A stretch of DNA of 64,000 nt. Origin: Neobacillus bataviensis. Its GTDB lineage: Bacteria; Bacillota; Bacilli; Bacillales_B; DSM-18226. The DNA lies in NCBI RefSeq assembly GCF_019969725.1, contig NZ_JAHXYW010000007.1:62001-126000 (forward strand), in the 5' to 3' direction. Shown one piece after another: positions 35,801 to 43,361 of this stretch; the first letter of the stretch is position 1; each line of letters begins with the position of its first letter. A program made the position numbers and the translations under genes. The notes beneath the pieces were generated by a model. The model was not told where the DNA came from. It did no database searches and worked only from the letters and a program-made list of their open reading frames with translations.

Positions 35801-36345
35801 TAATCTTCCGAATCAATGTACTTTCCAAAAACCTCGTCTTCAAATTTTTTATAAATTAGTTCTAAATCATTCAACTTATCCTGCAGGGCTTTGGTGGCCC
35901 CTCCGGACTTTAATGAATCTTGAATAAGCTCTTCCGGCCGAATACAATAACGTTTAAATTCTGTAATCATTTGTTCTAGCTGCTGAACAAAGCCACTCTT
36001 ATCGGCAGCTCGGTGGAACAATTTTAATTGATCCTTTTGGTCATCAATTATTTTTCGGATCAGCATATTCATCCCGACACTGCTTAAATGAACCCGGCTT
36101 ATTCCACCCGTCTCCTGTAGGATGCGCCATGCCAAGCGGGGAAAACTAAACACTTGAGCCCGAATCATTCCGCCAATCTCTGGATTCACAGCCATACGGT
36201 ATTCAGACAAAAAGGTCATCTGTTCTGGGGCAATATAGATAATGGGATTTCCTTTTGGGTCTTCCAAAAGTTGATTATGAATTTCGTCAAAAAACATCGT
36301 CGTTTTTCCGGTTCCCGATCGCCCAATTACCATTCTTAATGACAT
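32860..36345 (-). CDS. addB: ATP-dependent helicase/deoxyribonuclease subunit B
   Basis: An 1161-residue AddB subunit, which recognises Chi and cuts the 5'-ended strand. Walker A GRSGTGKTT is at residues 8-16. The C-terminal nuclease domain has LRVIDYKSS. The [4Fe-4S] staple that closes that domain is visible as a first Cys in NSCAFSHF and the later cluster CTFCAYKSVC. Length is normal. AAAGGAGAG precedes the ATG. It is first in the addB-addA operon. Confidence 0.96.
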   Translation of the reverse strand: MSLRMVIGRSGTGKTTMFFDEIHNQLLEDPKGNPIIYIAPEQMTFLSEYRMAVNPEIGGMIRAQVFSFPRLAWRILQETGGISRVHLSSVGMNMLIRKIIDDQKDQLKLFHRAADKSGFVQQLEQMITEFKRYCIRPEELIQDSLKSGGATKALQDKLNDLELIYKKFEDEVFGKYIDSEDYFRLLAEKIQASDYLKEAEIYIDGFYNFSPQEYQVIQELMKHCKRVSVALTTDRILFDAVPDELELFRLTSDACFSICEIAKASGIEIERPIFLKEQKKWQTMSLAHLEEKFDVRPAEAFHGETTITIFQAVNRRAEIEGIAREIRHLVRTKGYRFRDIAVLIRNGADYHETVEPVFADYQIPYFIDQKRTMLNHPLIELIRSSLEVINSFWRYESVFRVIKTELIYPLQDNPAKMREKLDRFENYVLAYGINGSKWTKKDRWSYRRIRALELETNVQTDAEKEMEQELNELKLMITAPILRLTRRLKKADTGRKLCEAVYLFLEELDIPAKLENWKIAAEGQGNLVRAREHEQVWNSVIDLLDQYVEILGEEPVSLKTFASILETGFESMHFSLIPPALDQVLIGDLEKSRLTEIKVVFVVGVNEGVLPGKISGDGILADEDREMLVDAGIKVAPSSRTRLLDENFLAYKAFTAPSEILYVSYPLANDEGKALIPSSYIKRIKDMFPDVREDFYVTDPAELTEEGQLSFVSNVTTALSYLNSQLQLNKRHYPISDLWWDVYNFYMKSKWKGQAFKVFSSLFYTNQAVKLSKEVADELYGEAIQASVSRMELYNSCAFSHFAQHGLKLRERQVFRLEAPDIGELFHAALKQIADIVNEQNLTWAQLTRQQCEELSKEAVKTLAPKLQNEILLSSERHLYIKRKLEQIITRASLVLSEHAKVSGFSPIGLELAFGPNGKLPPLSFTLKNGKKMELAGRIDRVDQAKGEDDQVFLRVIDYKSSEKDVNLTEVYYGLALQMLTYLDIVMTHSKELVEMQASPAGVLYFHVHNPFINTTKMLTIDEIENQILKKFKMNGLMLSDQNVIRLMDQALESGDSQIIAAGIKKDGNLSKKSKVASLNEFNNLKNHVRELYQKTGNAIIDGENGITPYKLKDKTPCTFCAYKSVCQFDESIENNQYRILTPYSKEEVLGLIRKEVDSNE

Positions 36346-36460
36346 GCATGAATCTCTCCTTTCCTATCCCTTCAAAAAACTCTGTATCTTTCATTCTATC
36401 ATAATATGAGTACAAACGTTTGGATTGCTGAAGACAGATTCATACCAAAATTGGTAATAA

Positions 36461-36492
36461 AAAAACACGATCGCAAAATCGTGTTTTCCTTT
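36461..36492 (-). terminator. Terminator after lepB
   Basis: Hairpin AACACGAT-cgcaaa-ATCGTGTT; in the leftward direction it is followed by T7, so it ends the TVP38-lepB transcript before addB. Confidence 0.8.
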
Positions 36493-36503
36493 TTAATATA
36501 TGT

Positions 36504-36529
36504 CTGTTGATTTCCGCTCCAATCAACAG
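36504..36529. repeat. Minimal hairpin copy of the 21.2-kb repeat
   Basis: CTGTTGATT-TCCGCTCC-AATCAACAG is a perfect 9-base inverted repeat. Its left arm equals the left end of the element at 21221 (GTTGATT), and loop plus right arm equal that element's right end (TCCGCTCCAACCAACAG with one change). It looks like the repeat with its whole centre removed. Confidence 0.65.
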
Positions 36530-36548
36530 AGTTATTCCATATATTCAC

Positions 36549-37109
36549 TTAAAAATGCACGTCCATTTCGTTTAATGGCCAGTAGCGCAAATCCACCTTA
36601 CCGACTACTTGTTGGGCATTAATAAAACCAAAATGCCGGCTGTCCCAGCTGCCTAATCGGTTGTCCCCGAGTACAAATAATTTTCCGTTAGGCACGGATT
36701 CTACACCGGTAATGTCTTTTAAACTGAAATCGCCTGTTATTTTCACACCAGGTGACTTTTGTTTATAAACATTCAAAAATGGCTCATCATACTTATGCCC
36801 GTTAATGTACAAGGTATCATCACGGTATTCAATTTTATCGCCAGGTAATCCAATAATTCGTTTCACAAAATCTTCTTTTTCATTTGCATGAAAAACAATT
36901 ACGTCAAAACGATGCAATTCTCCGACTTGGTATCCAAGTTTGTTCACTACCAGCTTATTTCCGTCCTGAAGAGTTGGCATCATTGACTCGCCTTCGACTA
37001 CATAATTTGAAAAGAAAAAAGTTCGAATAAAAGCAAAAATGATGATACCAATGGCAAAAGCCTTCACCCATTCCATTCCTTCTTGTTTCCATTCAATCTT
37101 CACTGACAT
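36549..37109 (-). CDS. lepB: Type I signal peptidase
   Basis: A 186-residue membrane serine protease that removes signal peptides from exported proteins. One N-terminal span lies at about 14-34, then catalytic Ser42 in GESMMPTL and catalytic Lys83 in DFVKRIIGLPGD; GDNRLGSWDSR is the conserved box E. It belongs to the short Bacillus SipS/SipV type. The start may be the GTG at 37103, because GGAGGA sits six bases before it. It overlaps the upstream TVP38 gene by 17 bases. Confidence 0.94.
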   Translation of the reverse strand: MSVKIEWKQEGMEWVKAFAIGIIIFAFIRTFFFSNYVVEGESMMPTLQDGNKLVVNKLGYQVGELHRFDVIVFHANEKEDFVKRIIGLPGDKIEYRDDTLYINGHKYDEPFLNVYKQKSPGVKITGDFSLKDITGVESVPNGKLFVLGDNRLGSWDSRHFGFINAQQVVGKVDLRYWPLNEMDVHF

Positions 37110-37761
37110 TCCTCCTCCGTTTCTCCTGTTCTTTCATTCTATCTATTTCTCCAGTATGGACATTTTCTAAAGGTTTATTCAATCTAATCTCGATTCGTTT
37201 ACCTACATACCATAGGATGAAAATAACAATTAACACAATAACCGTTCGATACGGCTGTGTTATCAAGGAATGAATGTCATAACCCACAAAGCTTAGAGTG
37301 AAAATCATCACCATTTTTCCAATACATACCGCAAGCATATATTGAGCAATGCTGATTTTCGAAAGTCCGGCGACAATATTCACGACAGCCGAGGGTGTAA
37401 AGGGAAAACATAGTAATATGAAAAGAGGACCGAAGCCATGCCTGTCAACCCAGTCCATTAATTTACGAACCTTCGGGTGATTAGGCAAAAAAGACAATAA
37501 CCTTTTTTGCCCATATCTTCGGATTAAAGAAAATACTAGGAATGCTCCAATACATGCACCAAGCCAGGAATATAAAAAACCCAGCCAAAGTCCAAAAGCA
37601 CTAGCATTAGCCATTACAAACAAAAATAAGGGGAGAAACGGCAAAAAGGCTTCAATAATAATAAGCAATATGACAGGAATGGGACCAAGGGCTCGATATT
37701 CCTGGATAAGATTCATCAAATTTTCAATGGTAAACCATGCTCTAATCGATTCGATATCCAT
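37093..37761 (-). CDS. yhjE: TVP38/TMEM64 family membrane protein (YhjE-like)
   Basis: A 222-residue integral membrane protein of the DedA-like TVP38/TMEM64 superfamily, thought to move lipids or ions across membranes. About six hydrophobic segments are visible, with the family motif FPFTPSAVVNIVAGLSKI near residue 120 and a charged cytosolic tail ending RRRNVSED. TAAGGAGA precedes the ATG. It is translationally coupled to lepB, as in B. subtilis yhjE-sipV. Confidence 0.9.
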   Translation of the reverse strand: MDIESIRAWFTIENLMNLIQEYRALGPIPVILLIIIEAFLPFLPLFLFVMANASAFGLWLGFLYSWLGACIGAFLVFSLIRRYGQKRLLSFLPNHPKVRKLMDWVDRHGFGPLFILLCFPFTPSAVVNIVAGLSKISIAQYMLAVCIGKMVMIFTLSFVGYDIHSLITQPYRTVIVLIVIFILWYVGKRIEIRLNKPLENVHTGEIDRMKEQEKRRRNVSED

Positions 37762-37810
37762 CCGCTTCTCCTTATTTCTTTTTCCATTATTTTAGATAAT
37801 GTTTTGGCGC

Positions 37811-38761
37811 TTATTTTGTAATAAATTGGTGAAGCGCTTCTTTATTTTTTTCGATATCAATATCTAATACTGCTCCTTCTCCTTCTATACGTGGTTCCGT
37901 AAAGCTATTTTCGACAGGGATTCTTAATGTCTCAACGTTTCCTCTTTTATCGGAAAAGAAATCTTTTGCCATAAAAATCATGTCAGAAGTTTTCATATTT
38001 GTATTAACATACGGGGCAACGACTCCAACTAGTTTTGGGAGTTTTGTAATTGTTTGAAATCCACTTAATTGGTCTCTAATCGCTTTTACTGCCTTTTGCT
38101 GCCGCTCTACTCGCCCAAAATCACCCATGGCATCATGTCGAAAACGAACATACCCCAGCATCTGTGTGCCATTTAATCGTTGCAGACCGGGCTCTAGCGT
38201 CATGTAAATATTCTTTTCCATTTTTTTCTCAACATCAATTTCTACTCCATTTGGGAAAGCTTCATCGATAAGCTGCACAAAGCCCTGAAAATCAACAATC
38301 GCATAATATTGCAAGTCAATATCAAAATTTTGTTTGATTGTTTGTCTCATTAATTCTGGACCCCCACGGGCAAAGGCAGAATTTATTTTATGTTTTCCAT
38401 GGTCCGGAATCTCCACATAACTGTCACGCATTATCGAGGTAAGCTTAAAGGTGCCTTTATCTTCGTTATAATGAGCAATCATAATCGTGTCGGCTCTGGC
38501 TTTTTCTTTTCCTCGTGCATCACTTCCAAGCAATAAGATATTGGTGTCGCCATACTGATCCTTCTTGCCTTCAAATGTATAAACAACCTTCGTTTCCTTC
38601 TGGTCTTTATTTATTTTTTTTAAAGATTGATTAACTCCTTGCTTAAATTCATAATAAGCATATCCTGCCACACCGCCAATTAGTAATAAGAATACAAGCA
38701 AAATGGACGTCCATCTTCTCTTTTTCTTTTTTTGATGTTTTTCAGACCTCAATGTAATCAC
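37811..38761 (-). CDS. LytR-CpsA-Psr family cell-wall glycopolymer ligase
   Basis: A 316-residue LCP protein, a membrane enzyme that attaches teichoic acids or other glycopolymers from lipid carriers to peptidoglycan. A basic N terminus (KKKKRR) and one span (about 18-37) precede the extracellular LCP domain with NILLLGSDARGKEKARADTIMIAHYN near residue 73 and GYVRFRHDAMGDFGRVERQQ near 205, holding the Arg and Asp residues that bind the pyrophosphate. The GTG at 38761 or the TTG at 38752 could start it; AGGTGAT favours the TTG. Confidence 0.92.
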   Translation of the reverse strand: MITLRSEKHQKKKKRRWTSILLVFLLLIGGVAGYAYYEFKQGVNQSLKKINKDQKETKVVYTFEGKKDQYGDTNILLLGSDARGKEKARADTIMIAHYNEDKGTFKLTSIMRDSYVEIPDHGKHKINSAFARGGPELMRQTIKQNFDIDLQYYAIVDFQGFVQLIDEAFPNGVEIDVEKKMEKNIYMTLEPGLQRLNGTQMLGYVRFRHDAMGDFGRVERQQKAVKAIRDQLSGFQTITKLPKLVGVVAPYVNTNMKTSDMIFMAKDFFSDKRGNVETLRIPVENSFTEPRIEGEGAVLDIDIEKNKEALHQFITK

Positions 38762-38900
38762 CTATCTCGTCCATGTATTTTCCGTTCATCTATCTATAGC
38801 CTCATTTTCTTTTTCAAGGTTTCTTCTTTAATTCATTTTCCCCTATCAGATATCCTTCTATTAATAAAAACTTTCTCACGAAAATGAGAAAATTTGCAAT

Positions 38901-38933
38901 AAAAAAGCTCGCTTTTAAGCGAGTTTTCTAAAA
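38901..38933. terminator. Hairpin with T-tract in a divergent promoter region
   Basis: ACTCGCTT / AAGCGAGC with a U-rich tail (TTTTTTA) in the leftward direction and a weaker tail rightward. It lies between the divergent LCP and yhjD genes, where no gene ends. It could be a leader attenuator for the LCP gene. Confidence 0.5.
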
Positions 38934-39020
38934 AGGAATGCAGTATTGCTTTTAATGCAGCTTTTATGTAAAATAAAATAGGAACACTTGTTCTTTTTAG
39001 GTAGAAAGGTGTGGTGGTAA

Positions 39021-39386
39021 ATGACCAGGATTCCAGAGAATGATCGCGACATCATGGAAAAAGCCATCTATTTACCGATGGTTTTAATCGTCTTAAATCG
39101 GGACTTAGAAGTTGTGGATAAAAGCCCCTTCAAATTAAAAAAACCTTATTTGGATTTAATTGAGGAGACAATGAAAGAAATCCAGAGGGAACTCTCGGAG
39201 GTAAAACAATATATGAAAAAGAACAATCTTCAGGTAATTGAAACAAAACGGGACGATGCCTTTACAATGTTCATGTTTATTTATAAAGGATATGAAGAAA
39301 ACCATAATTACTTTAATCCTAGAATTCGCAATAAAGTTCAAGAATTAATGGAGCTATATTTATTAAAGAAACACCTGTCCCGTTAG
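39021..39386 (+). CDS. yhjD: YhjD-like protein
   Basis: A 121-residue soluble protein: MTRIPENDRDIMEKAIYLPM at the start, mostly helical, with a YKGYEENHNYFN segment near residue 92 and a KKHLSR end. I recall it as B. subtilis YhjD, function unknown; gene order next to yhjE and comK agrees. A GTGGTGG stretch precedes the ATG. Confidence 0.78.
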   Translation: MTRIPENDRDIMEKAIYLPMVLIVLNRDLEVVDKSPFKLKKPYLDLIEETMKEIQRELSEVKQYMKKNNLQVIETKRDDAFTMFMFIYKGYEENHNYFNPRIRNKVQELMELYLLKKHLSR

Positions 39387-39405
39387 AGGATAATAATTAA
39401 CCGGT

Positions 39406-39978
39406 TTACTCTTCACCCTTCGAGAATTCACCAGCATATTCATGGGTACTTTCTGAGGCTTGTAACGCCTTGGGAACGTGCAGCAAGTAAGTTAACTTTC
39501 TTCCCTTATGTTCAATTCTTTGTAAAATGGTTGATTTTAATAATGCCGTTCTTAATAATTGAGTTTCAATTGTAGAGCATGAAACCGGAAAAAGATAAGA
39601 TTGTTTATTATGGAAAGTAATCAGCGTTTGGTTTGCCCCTGCACGACGGTAGTCCTTAATATGCGCCTGTGAGAGCCAAATACATTCAGGGATACTAGGT
39701 GAGGCAGTTGGAAAAAAGAAAATGTGATTAGTCGGTTCAATGGCAATTGGGTTTTTGCGATTATAACCAGTTAATTTTCGTGTTCCCCTTTTCCGGCTTT
39801 CATAATCGACACCAAAGTAATCACAGCTATTTTTTATAATATCTAATGGTTTAAACGGAGACAGGAAACAATCCTCCACTTCGTAAATCTGGGAATAAAT
39901 TTTACTTCCATAAACGACAGGCTTCAAAAACATGGTGCATGAACTAATCTCATATTCTTCAATTTGCTGTTCTTTCAA
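39406..39978 (-). CDS. comK: Competence transcription factor ComK
   Basis: A 190-residue ComK-type activator. In B. subtilis it binds the minor groove at AAAA-N5-TTTT boxes as a tetramer and switches on DNA uptake genes, including its own. Matches include QIEEYEIS at the start, CDYFGVDYESRKRGTRKLTG near residue 55 and HIFFFPTASPS near 88. I prefer TTG 39978, nine bases after AAGGAG; a TTG at 39987 abuts that site. The C-terminal MecA-binding region differs from B. subtilis, so degradation control may differ. I could not pick out a convincing pair of ComK boxes upstream. Confidence 0.92.
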   Translation of the reverse strand: MKEQQIEEYEISSCTMFLKPVVYGSKIYSQIYEVEDCFLSPFKPLDIIKNSCDYFGVDYESRKRGTRKLTGYNRKNPIAIEPTNHIFFFPTASPSIPECIWLSQAHIKDYRRAGANQTLITFHNKQSYLFPVSCSTIETQLLRTALLKSTILQRIEHKGRKLTYLLHVPKALQASESTHEYAGEFSKGEE

Positions 39979-40176
39979 TCCATTCAACTCCTTTTCATAC
40001 TCCTAATTCCACCATATCTTACCACTTTTATTTTTCCAATTCCTCTACTTTTCTGAATTGTTATTAATTATTCACATTTTATCTGTCAAGTAAAAATTTT
40101 TCTGAAAATTAAAATAATTTAATGATATTATTCAAAAAAACCCATATAATAAAAAAAAGCATCAGAGGTGATTTTC

Positions 40177-40413
40177 ATGAGTGAAAAATCATACACGGAA
40201 TTAATGAAACTTGGTGCCATGAAACGAAATCGACTGAAGGAAAATTTCGTCCAGGATTTATACATTGATATGCTCTTATCAGAAATCCAGCTAACAGTTG
40301 AAAAGGAAAAATTATTACGAAAAATCGACTATGCCATTGATCATCGGGACAAAAAGTCATTTCTCCATCTATCAGGACAGCTTAAAGAAATTAACAAACG
40401 ATTTGGAACTTAA
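40177..40413 (+). CDS. yhzC: IDEAL-domain protein YhzC
   Basis: A 78-residue helical protein ending with an IDEAL-type motif (IDYAIDHRDKKSFLHLSGQL, about residues 48-67), a short protein-interaction domain of Firmicutes. It starts MSEKSYTELMKLGAMKRNR after AGAGGTGA. It is divergent from comK, the same arrangement as B. subtilis yhzC-comK. Function unknown. Confidence 0.87.
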   Translation: MSEKSYTELMKLGAMKRNRLKENFVQDLYIDMLLSEIQLTVEKEKLLRKIDYAIDHRDKKSFLHLSGQLKEINKRFGT

Positions 40414-40426
40414 GCCTTCAGATTAA

Positions 40427-40476
40427 TAAAAAGTGCCAGCCTATCAGCTAAACGTGACAGGCTGGCACTTTTTTGA
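40427..40476. terminator. Bidirectional terminator
   Basis: Long hairpin AAAAAGTGCCAGCCT / AGGCTGGCACTTTTTT with a 16-base loop, between yhzC and the converging small gene. Confidence 0.9.
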
Positions 40477-40487
40477 TTGTATTGCAA

Positions 40488-40727
40488 TTAGGAACTACGA
40501 ACAAATACGGAAACCCCGAAGGTTCCAAATACTTCTTGGAATTCTCTCTCAAAGCCGTTTTCTAATAAGCACCTTTGAGCACGTGAAAAACGATCATTAC
40601 GGTCTAAAAGATTCCGACATGGATTAGCACTGCCAATAACAGTAGCTTGTACAATTCTCCGAGGGGCTCTACTGTTACTTGAGTTTCTTTCCCAAATAAT
40701 GAACACAATATCTGGTGAATTATTCAC
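40488..40727 (-). CDS. Unrecognised 79-residue protein
   Basis: A 79-residue soluble protein: MNNSPDIVFIIWERNSSNSR at the start, with NPCRNLLDRNDRFSRAQRC near residue 35 and a FEREFQEVFGTFGV segment. I do not recognise a family. The GTG start at 40727 follows AAAGGGGGT at ideal spacing, which supports a real gene; an ATG at 40745 lies before that site. It is rich in Arg and Asn with two Cys. It converges on yhzC and lies upstream of nothing obvious on its own strand. Confidence 0.7.
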   Translation of the reverse strand: MNNSPDIVFIIWERNSSNSRAPRRIVQATVIGSANPCRNLLDRNDRFSRAQRCLLENGFEREFQEVFGTFGVSVFVRSS

Positions 40728-40868
40728 TATAGCACCCCCTTTCATTCCGTTTCTATATTAAATGAAAGGGGGAAAAAGCTTGTCTAATGAAAATATCTAC
40801 TTATTCGCCTAAATTTATATAAATAGGCTGATGACAAAGTATTAGTCATCAGCCTGCAAATTACACTG

Positions 40869-42137
40869 TTACTTGTCATTCTTTATTTGATATTCTTCCA
40901 ACATTGAAATCCGGTCAAGCATGGAAGGATGGGTGTATCTAAAAATTTTCACTAATAGCGGAGGTTTTACCTGGCTTAAACCAGATCGGGTCAATTCCTG
41001 AAATGAAGTAATGGCAGCTTCAGGGTTTTTGGTCATCTCAATAGCATACCGATCTGCCCGTGTTTCCTGATACCGTGATGCCAAATTTGTCAGCGGACTT
41101 GCCGCAAATAGCAGCATGGATATGATCATAAAAAATAACGGGAGAGACCTTATATCTCTAACATCTGAGATTTTCAATTCTTTTCCCCAGCGTTTAACTG
41201 TCCAATTCATAAATCTATACGTCAGATATAAACCCAATAGTGAAATTAATAAGTACCCTGCTATCCCCCAATAAATATGCTTTTCAACATAATGACACAT
41301 TTCATGTGCCATGATAAATAAGATTTGGTCGTCTGTCAGTTTATTCAAGGTCGTATCCCAGAGAACAATCCTGGCGTTTGAGCCAATTCCGGTAACATAA
41401 GCATTTAATGAATTTGTTTTATCCGCCATATTCACTTCAAAAACATGTTGGGCAGGAATATGAGCCTTATCGGCGAGTGCTAATATTTTCGTCTCTAATT
41501 CTTTATTTTTTAATGGATAAAAATCATTGTAGAGCGGGTCAATGACAACCGGCTGCAAGAACATCATAAATAAAGTAAAAGGTATGGATAACAGCCAGCC
41601 ATATAGCCACCAGCGCTTTTGGCTTTTTTTCATCAGCCAGTATAAGACCGGTACAATAATTAACCATGTTCCGTAATTAAGCCAAAAGTCAATTAGCTCA
41701 TCCTTCATCCATGATGGGAAGGTCTGGGTAGAAATATGATAGGTTTTGGATAAAGAATAACTTATATAATTCAAAGGTAAAGTGGCCAGGAAGGCAAAAA
41801 ATGATAACCAAATCAAATAGATTGGTGTTTGCAAGATTTTGTACTTTGCAGAGCTTTCTGCCCACCGCTTAAAAACCTTGGAAAAACCAAATAATAAAAT
41901 TAGAAAATAGAAAAGCCATTCAAAAGGCGTTGAAAGGAAAAATAATAAATTTCGTATTTTTGAATACTCTTCACTCAACATAAGTTCTCTGCCATTTAAA
42001 AAAGTTGCAGGATCCGCTTTAGTTCCTTGATATTCAAATGGCAGCTTTGGGTCGGCAAGATGGAATAAATACCAATAAAAAAACAGCCCATATAGGCAAA
42101 AGGCCAAAACCGCATAGAACCCCATTTTTCTGACCAT
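40869..42137 (-). CDS. yhfN: M48 family zinc metalloprotease (YhfN/Ste24-like)
   Basis: A 422-residue membrane protease with about seven hydrophobic segments and the zinc motif HEMCHYVEKH near residue 284, plus the downstream Glu in the TRADRYAIEM segment (about 373). This is the Ste24/CAAX-protease pattern; substrates in Bacillus are not well known. I chose the ATG at 42137, preceded by AAAGGGGGA. Location beside the comK region matches B. subtilis yhfN. Confidence 0.9.
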   Translation of the reverse strand: MVRKMGFYAVLAFCLYGLFFYWYLFHLADPKLPFEYQGTKADPATFLNGRELMLSEEYSKIRNLLFFLSTPFEWLFYFLILLFGFSKVFKRWAESSAKYKILQTPIYLIWLSFFAFLATLPLNYISYSLSKTYHISTQTFPSWMKDELIDFWLNYGTWLIIVPVLYWLMKKSQKRWWLYGWLLSIPFTLFMMFLQPVVIDPLYNDFYPLKNKELETKILALADKAHIPAQHVFEVNMADKTNSLNAYVTGIGSNARIVLWDTTLNKLTDDQILFIMAHEMCHYVEKHIYWGIAGYLLISLLGLYLTYRFMNWTVKRWGKELKISDVRDIRSLPLFFMIISMLLFAASPLTNLASRYQETRADRYAIEMTKNPEAAITSFQELTRSGLSQVKPPLLVKIFRYTHPSMLDRISMLEEYQIKNDK

Positions 42138-42210
42138 GATTTTGTCCCCCTTTGTGTACAACCTCTCTATAAATAGTGTAGTAAAAAATCGTTGATTTAG
42201 AACTGGACAT

Positions 42211-42238
42211 AAAAAAAAGCCAGCAAATTACTGGCTAC
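42211..42238 (-). terminator. Terminator after azlD
   Basis: Hairpin AGCCAG-caaatta-CTGGCT, followed leftward by T8; it overlaps the azlD end. Confidence 0.8.
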
Positions 42239-42543
42239 AATAGATATGAATATAGGGCGAGAGCGGCTATAGAACCAAGCACAACAACAATGACATTAGC
42301 ACCTAAAAAAGCGGCAATAAATGCGGCGGCGGCCCCTAAAATACCATACCAAATATCATCTTTTTGAATAAAAACAATCGCAGGGAAAATAAGTGCACCT
42401 AGTGTTGCATAGGGTACATTTTTTAATACGCCTTGAATAAAAGGGGGAAGCTCTTTCCCCTTAAAGAGAACAAAGGGCAGCATGCGGGGAATATAGGTAA
42501 CCAATCCCATACCAACAATCATCCAAATGATTTCACTTCTCAT
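42235..42543 (-). CDS. azlD: Branched-chain amino acid export small subunit AzlD
   Basis: A 102-residue protein with three or four membrane spans and the AzlD signatures GMGLVTYIPRMLPFVLF and ALIFPAI. With AzlC it forms an exporter for branched-chain amino acids or analogues. I chose ATG 42543 after AGAGGTG; the start overlaps the azlC stop by 11 bases. Confidence 0.92.
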   Translation of the reverse strand: MRSEIIWMIVGMGLVTYIPRMLPFVLFKGKELPPFIQGVLKNVPYATLGALIFPAIVFIQKDDIWYGILGAAAAFIAAFLGANVIVVVLGSIAALALYSYLL

Positions 42544-43264
42544 GTCCAGCACCTCTGTATTTAGCTTTGATGATTTCTGCTGACTCAATAAGGATGGCAG
42601 ATAAAAGGGTTGCCGTCACAATAGACCAACCTTGCGCCATGATGTGTCCAATAGTAAAAATAGAATTAAAAATGGCCCCAAAGACCGCCAGAAAAATAAC
42701 TTTAACATTATTTTTCATCGAAGGAACCAAAAGACCAATAAACATCGCATACAAAGCCACAGCCATACTATCTTGCAAAGTTTGAGGAAGGTTTGCTCCA
42801 ATTAAATGACCTATGCCAGAAAAAACAACCCAGCTCGTATAGGAAACGGATATAACCCCAAACAGAAAGCCTGTCGATGCAGTGCCCTCTTTAGTGGCTA
42901 CGACAGAAAAAGTTTCATCTGTTATGCCGAAAGAATAGATTAACTTATTAATTAATTGGTCTTCTTCACATTTTTCATTTAAAGATGTACTCATTAAAAA
43001 ATGGCGAATGTTTACGATGAAAGTCGTTAAGATAATCTCGAAAATCCCCGTCCCATAGGCAATTAAACTTAATGAAATATATTGAGATGCGCCGGCAAAC
43101 ACAATAAGACTCATTAATACTGTTTCATAAATTGATAGCCCCGAAGTCTTTGCGAGGAGACCAAAAGTCAGTGCAATCGGAAAATAGCCAATCCCGATAC
43201 TGATTCCTGCTTGAAGCCCTTTTTTAAAATCTGATGATTCCTTTCCTAATGCCAAATCTGCCAA
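42533..43264 (-). CDS. azlC: Branched-chain amino acid exporter AzlC
   Basis: A 243-residue integral membrane protein with AzlC hallmarks: GLQAGISIGIGYFPIALTFGLLA near residue 15, FAGASQYISLSLIAYG near 57 and NIRHFLMSTSL near 83. The TTG start follows AAGGGGGG. It forms a two-gene operon with azlD. No azlB-type repressor gene is beside it. Confidence 0.92.
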   Translation of the reverse strand: MADLALGKESSDFKKGLQAGISIGIGYFPIALTFGLLAKTSGLSIYETVLMSLIVFAGASQYISLSLIAYGTGIFEIILTTFIVNIRHFLMSTSLNEKCEEDQLINKLIYSFGITDETFSVVATKEGTASTGFLFGVISVSYTSWVVFSGIGHLIGANLPQTLQDSMAVALYAMFIGLLVPSMKNNVKVIFLAVFGAIFNSIFTIGHIMAQGWSIVTATLLSAILIESAEIIKAKYRGAGHEK

Positions 43265-43332
43265 CTTTATTCCCCCCTTGTTTCAATCACACAATTAAGA
43301 ATAAATTTTAGCAAATTTTTAGAAATTAATAA

Positions 43333-43361
43333 ATAAAAAAACATGGCAGGCTGCCATGTTT
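43333..43361 (-). terminator. Terminator after the enoyl-CoA hydratase gene
   Basis: Perfect hairpin AACATGGCAG / CTGCCATGTT, followed leftward by T7. Confidence 0.85.

Noticed and set aside
39979..40176. ComK autoregulatory boxes
   Set aside because: The region is full of A and T runs, but I found no clear pair of AAAA-N5-TTTT motifs at proper spacing.
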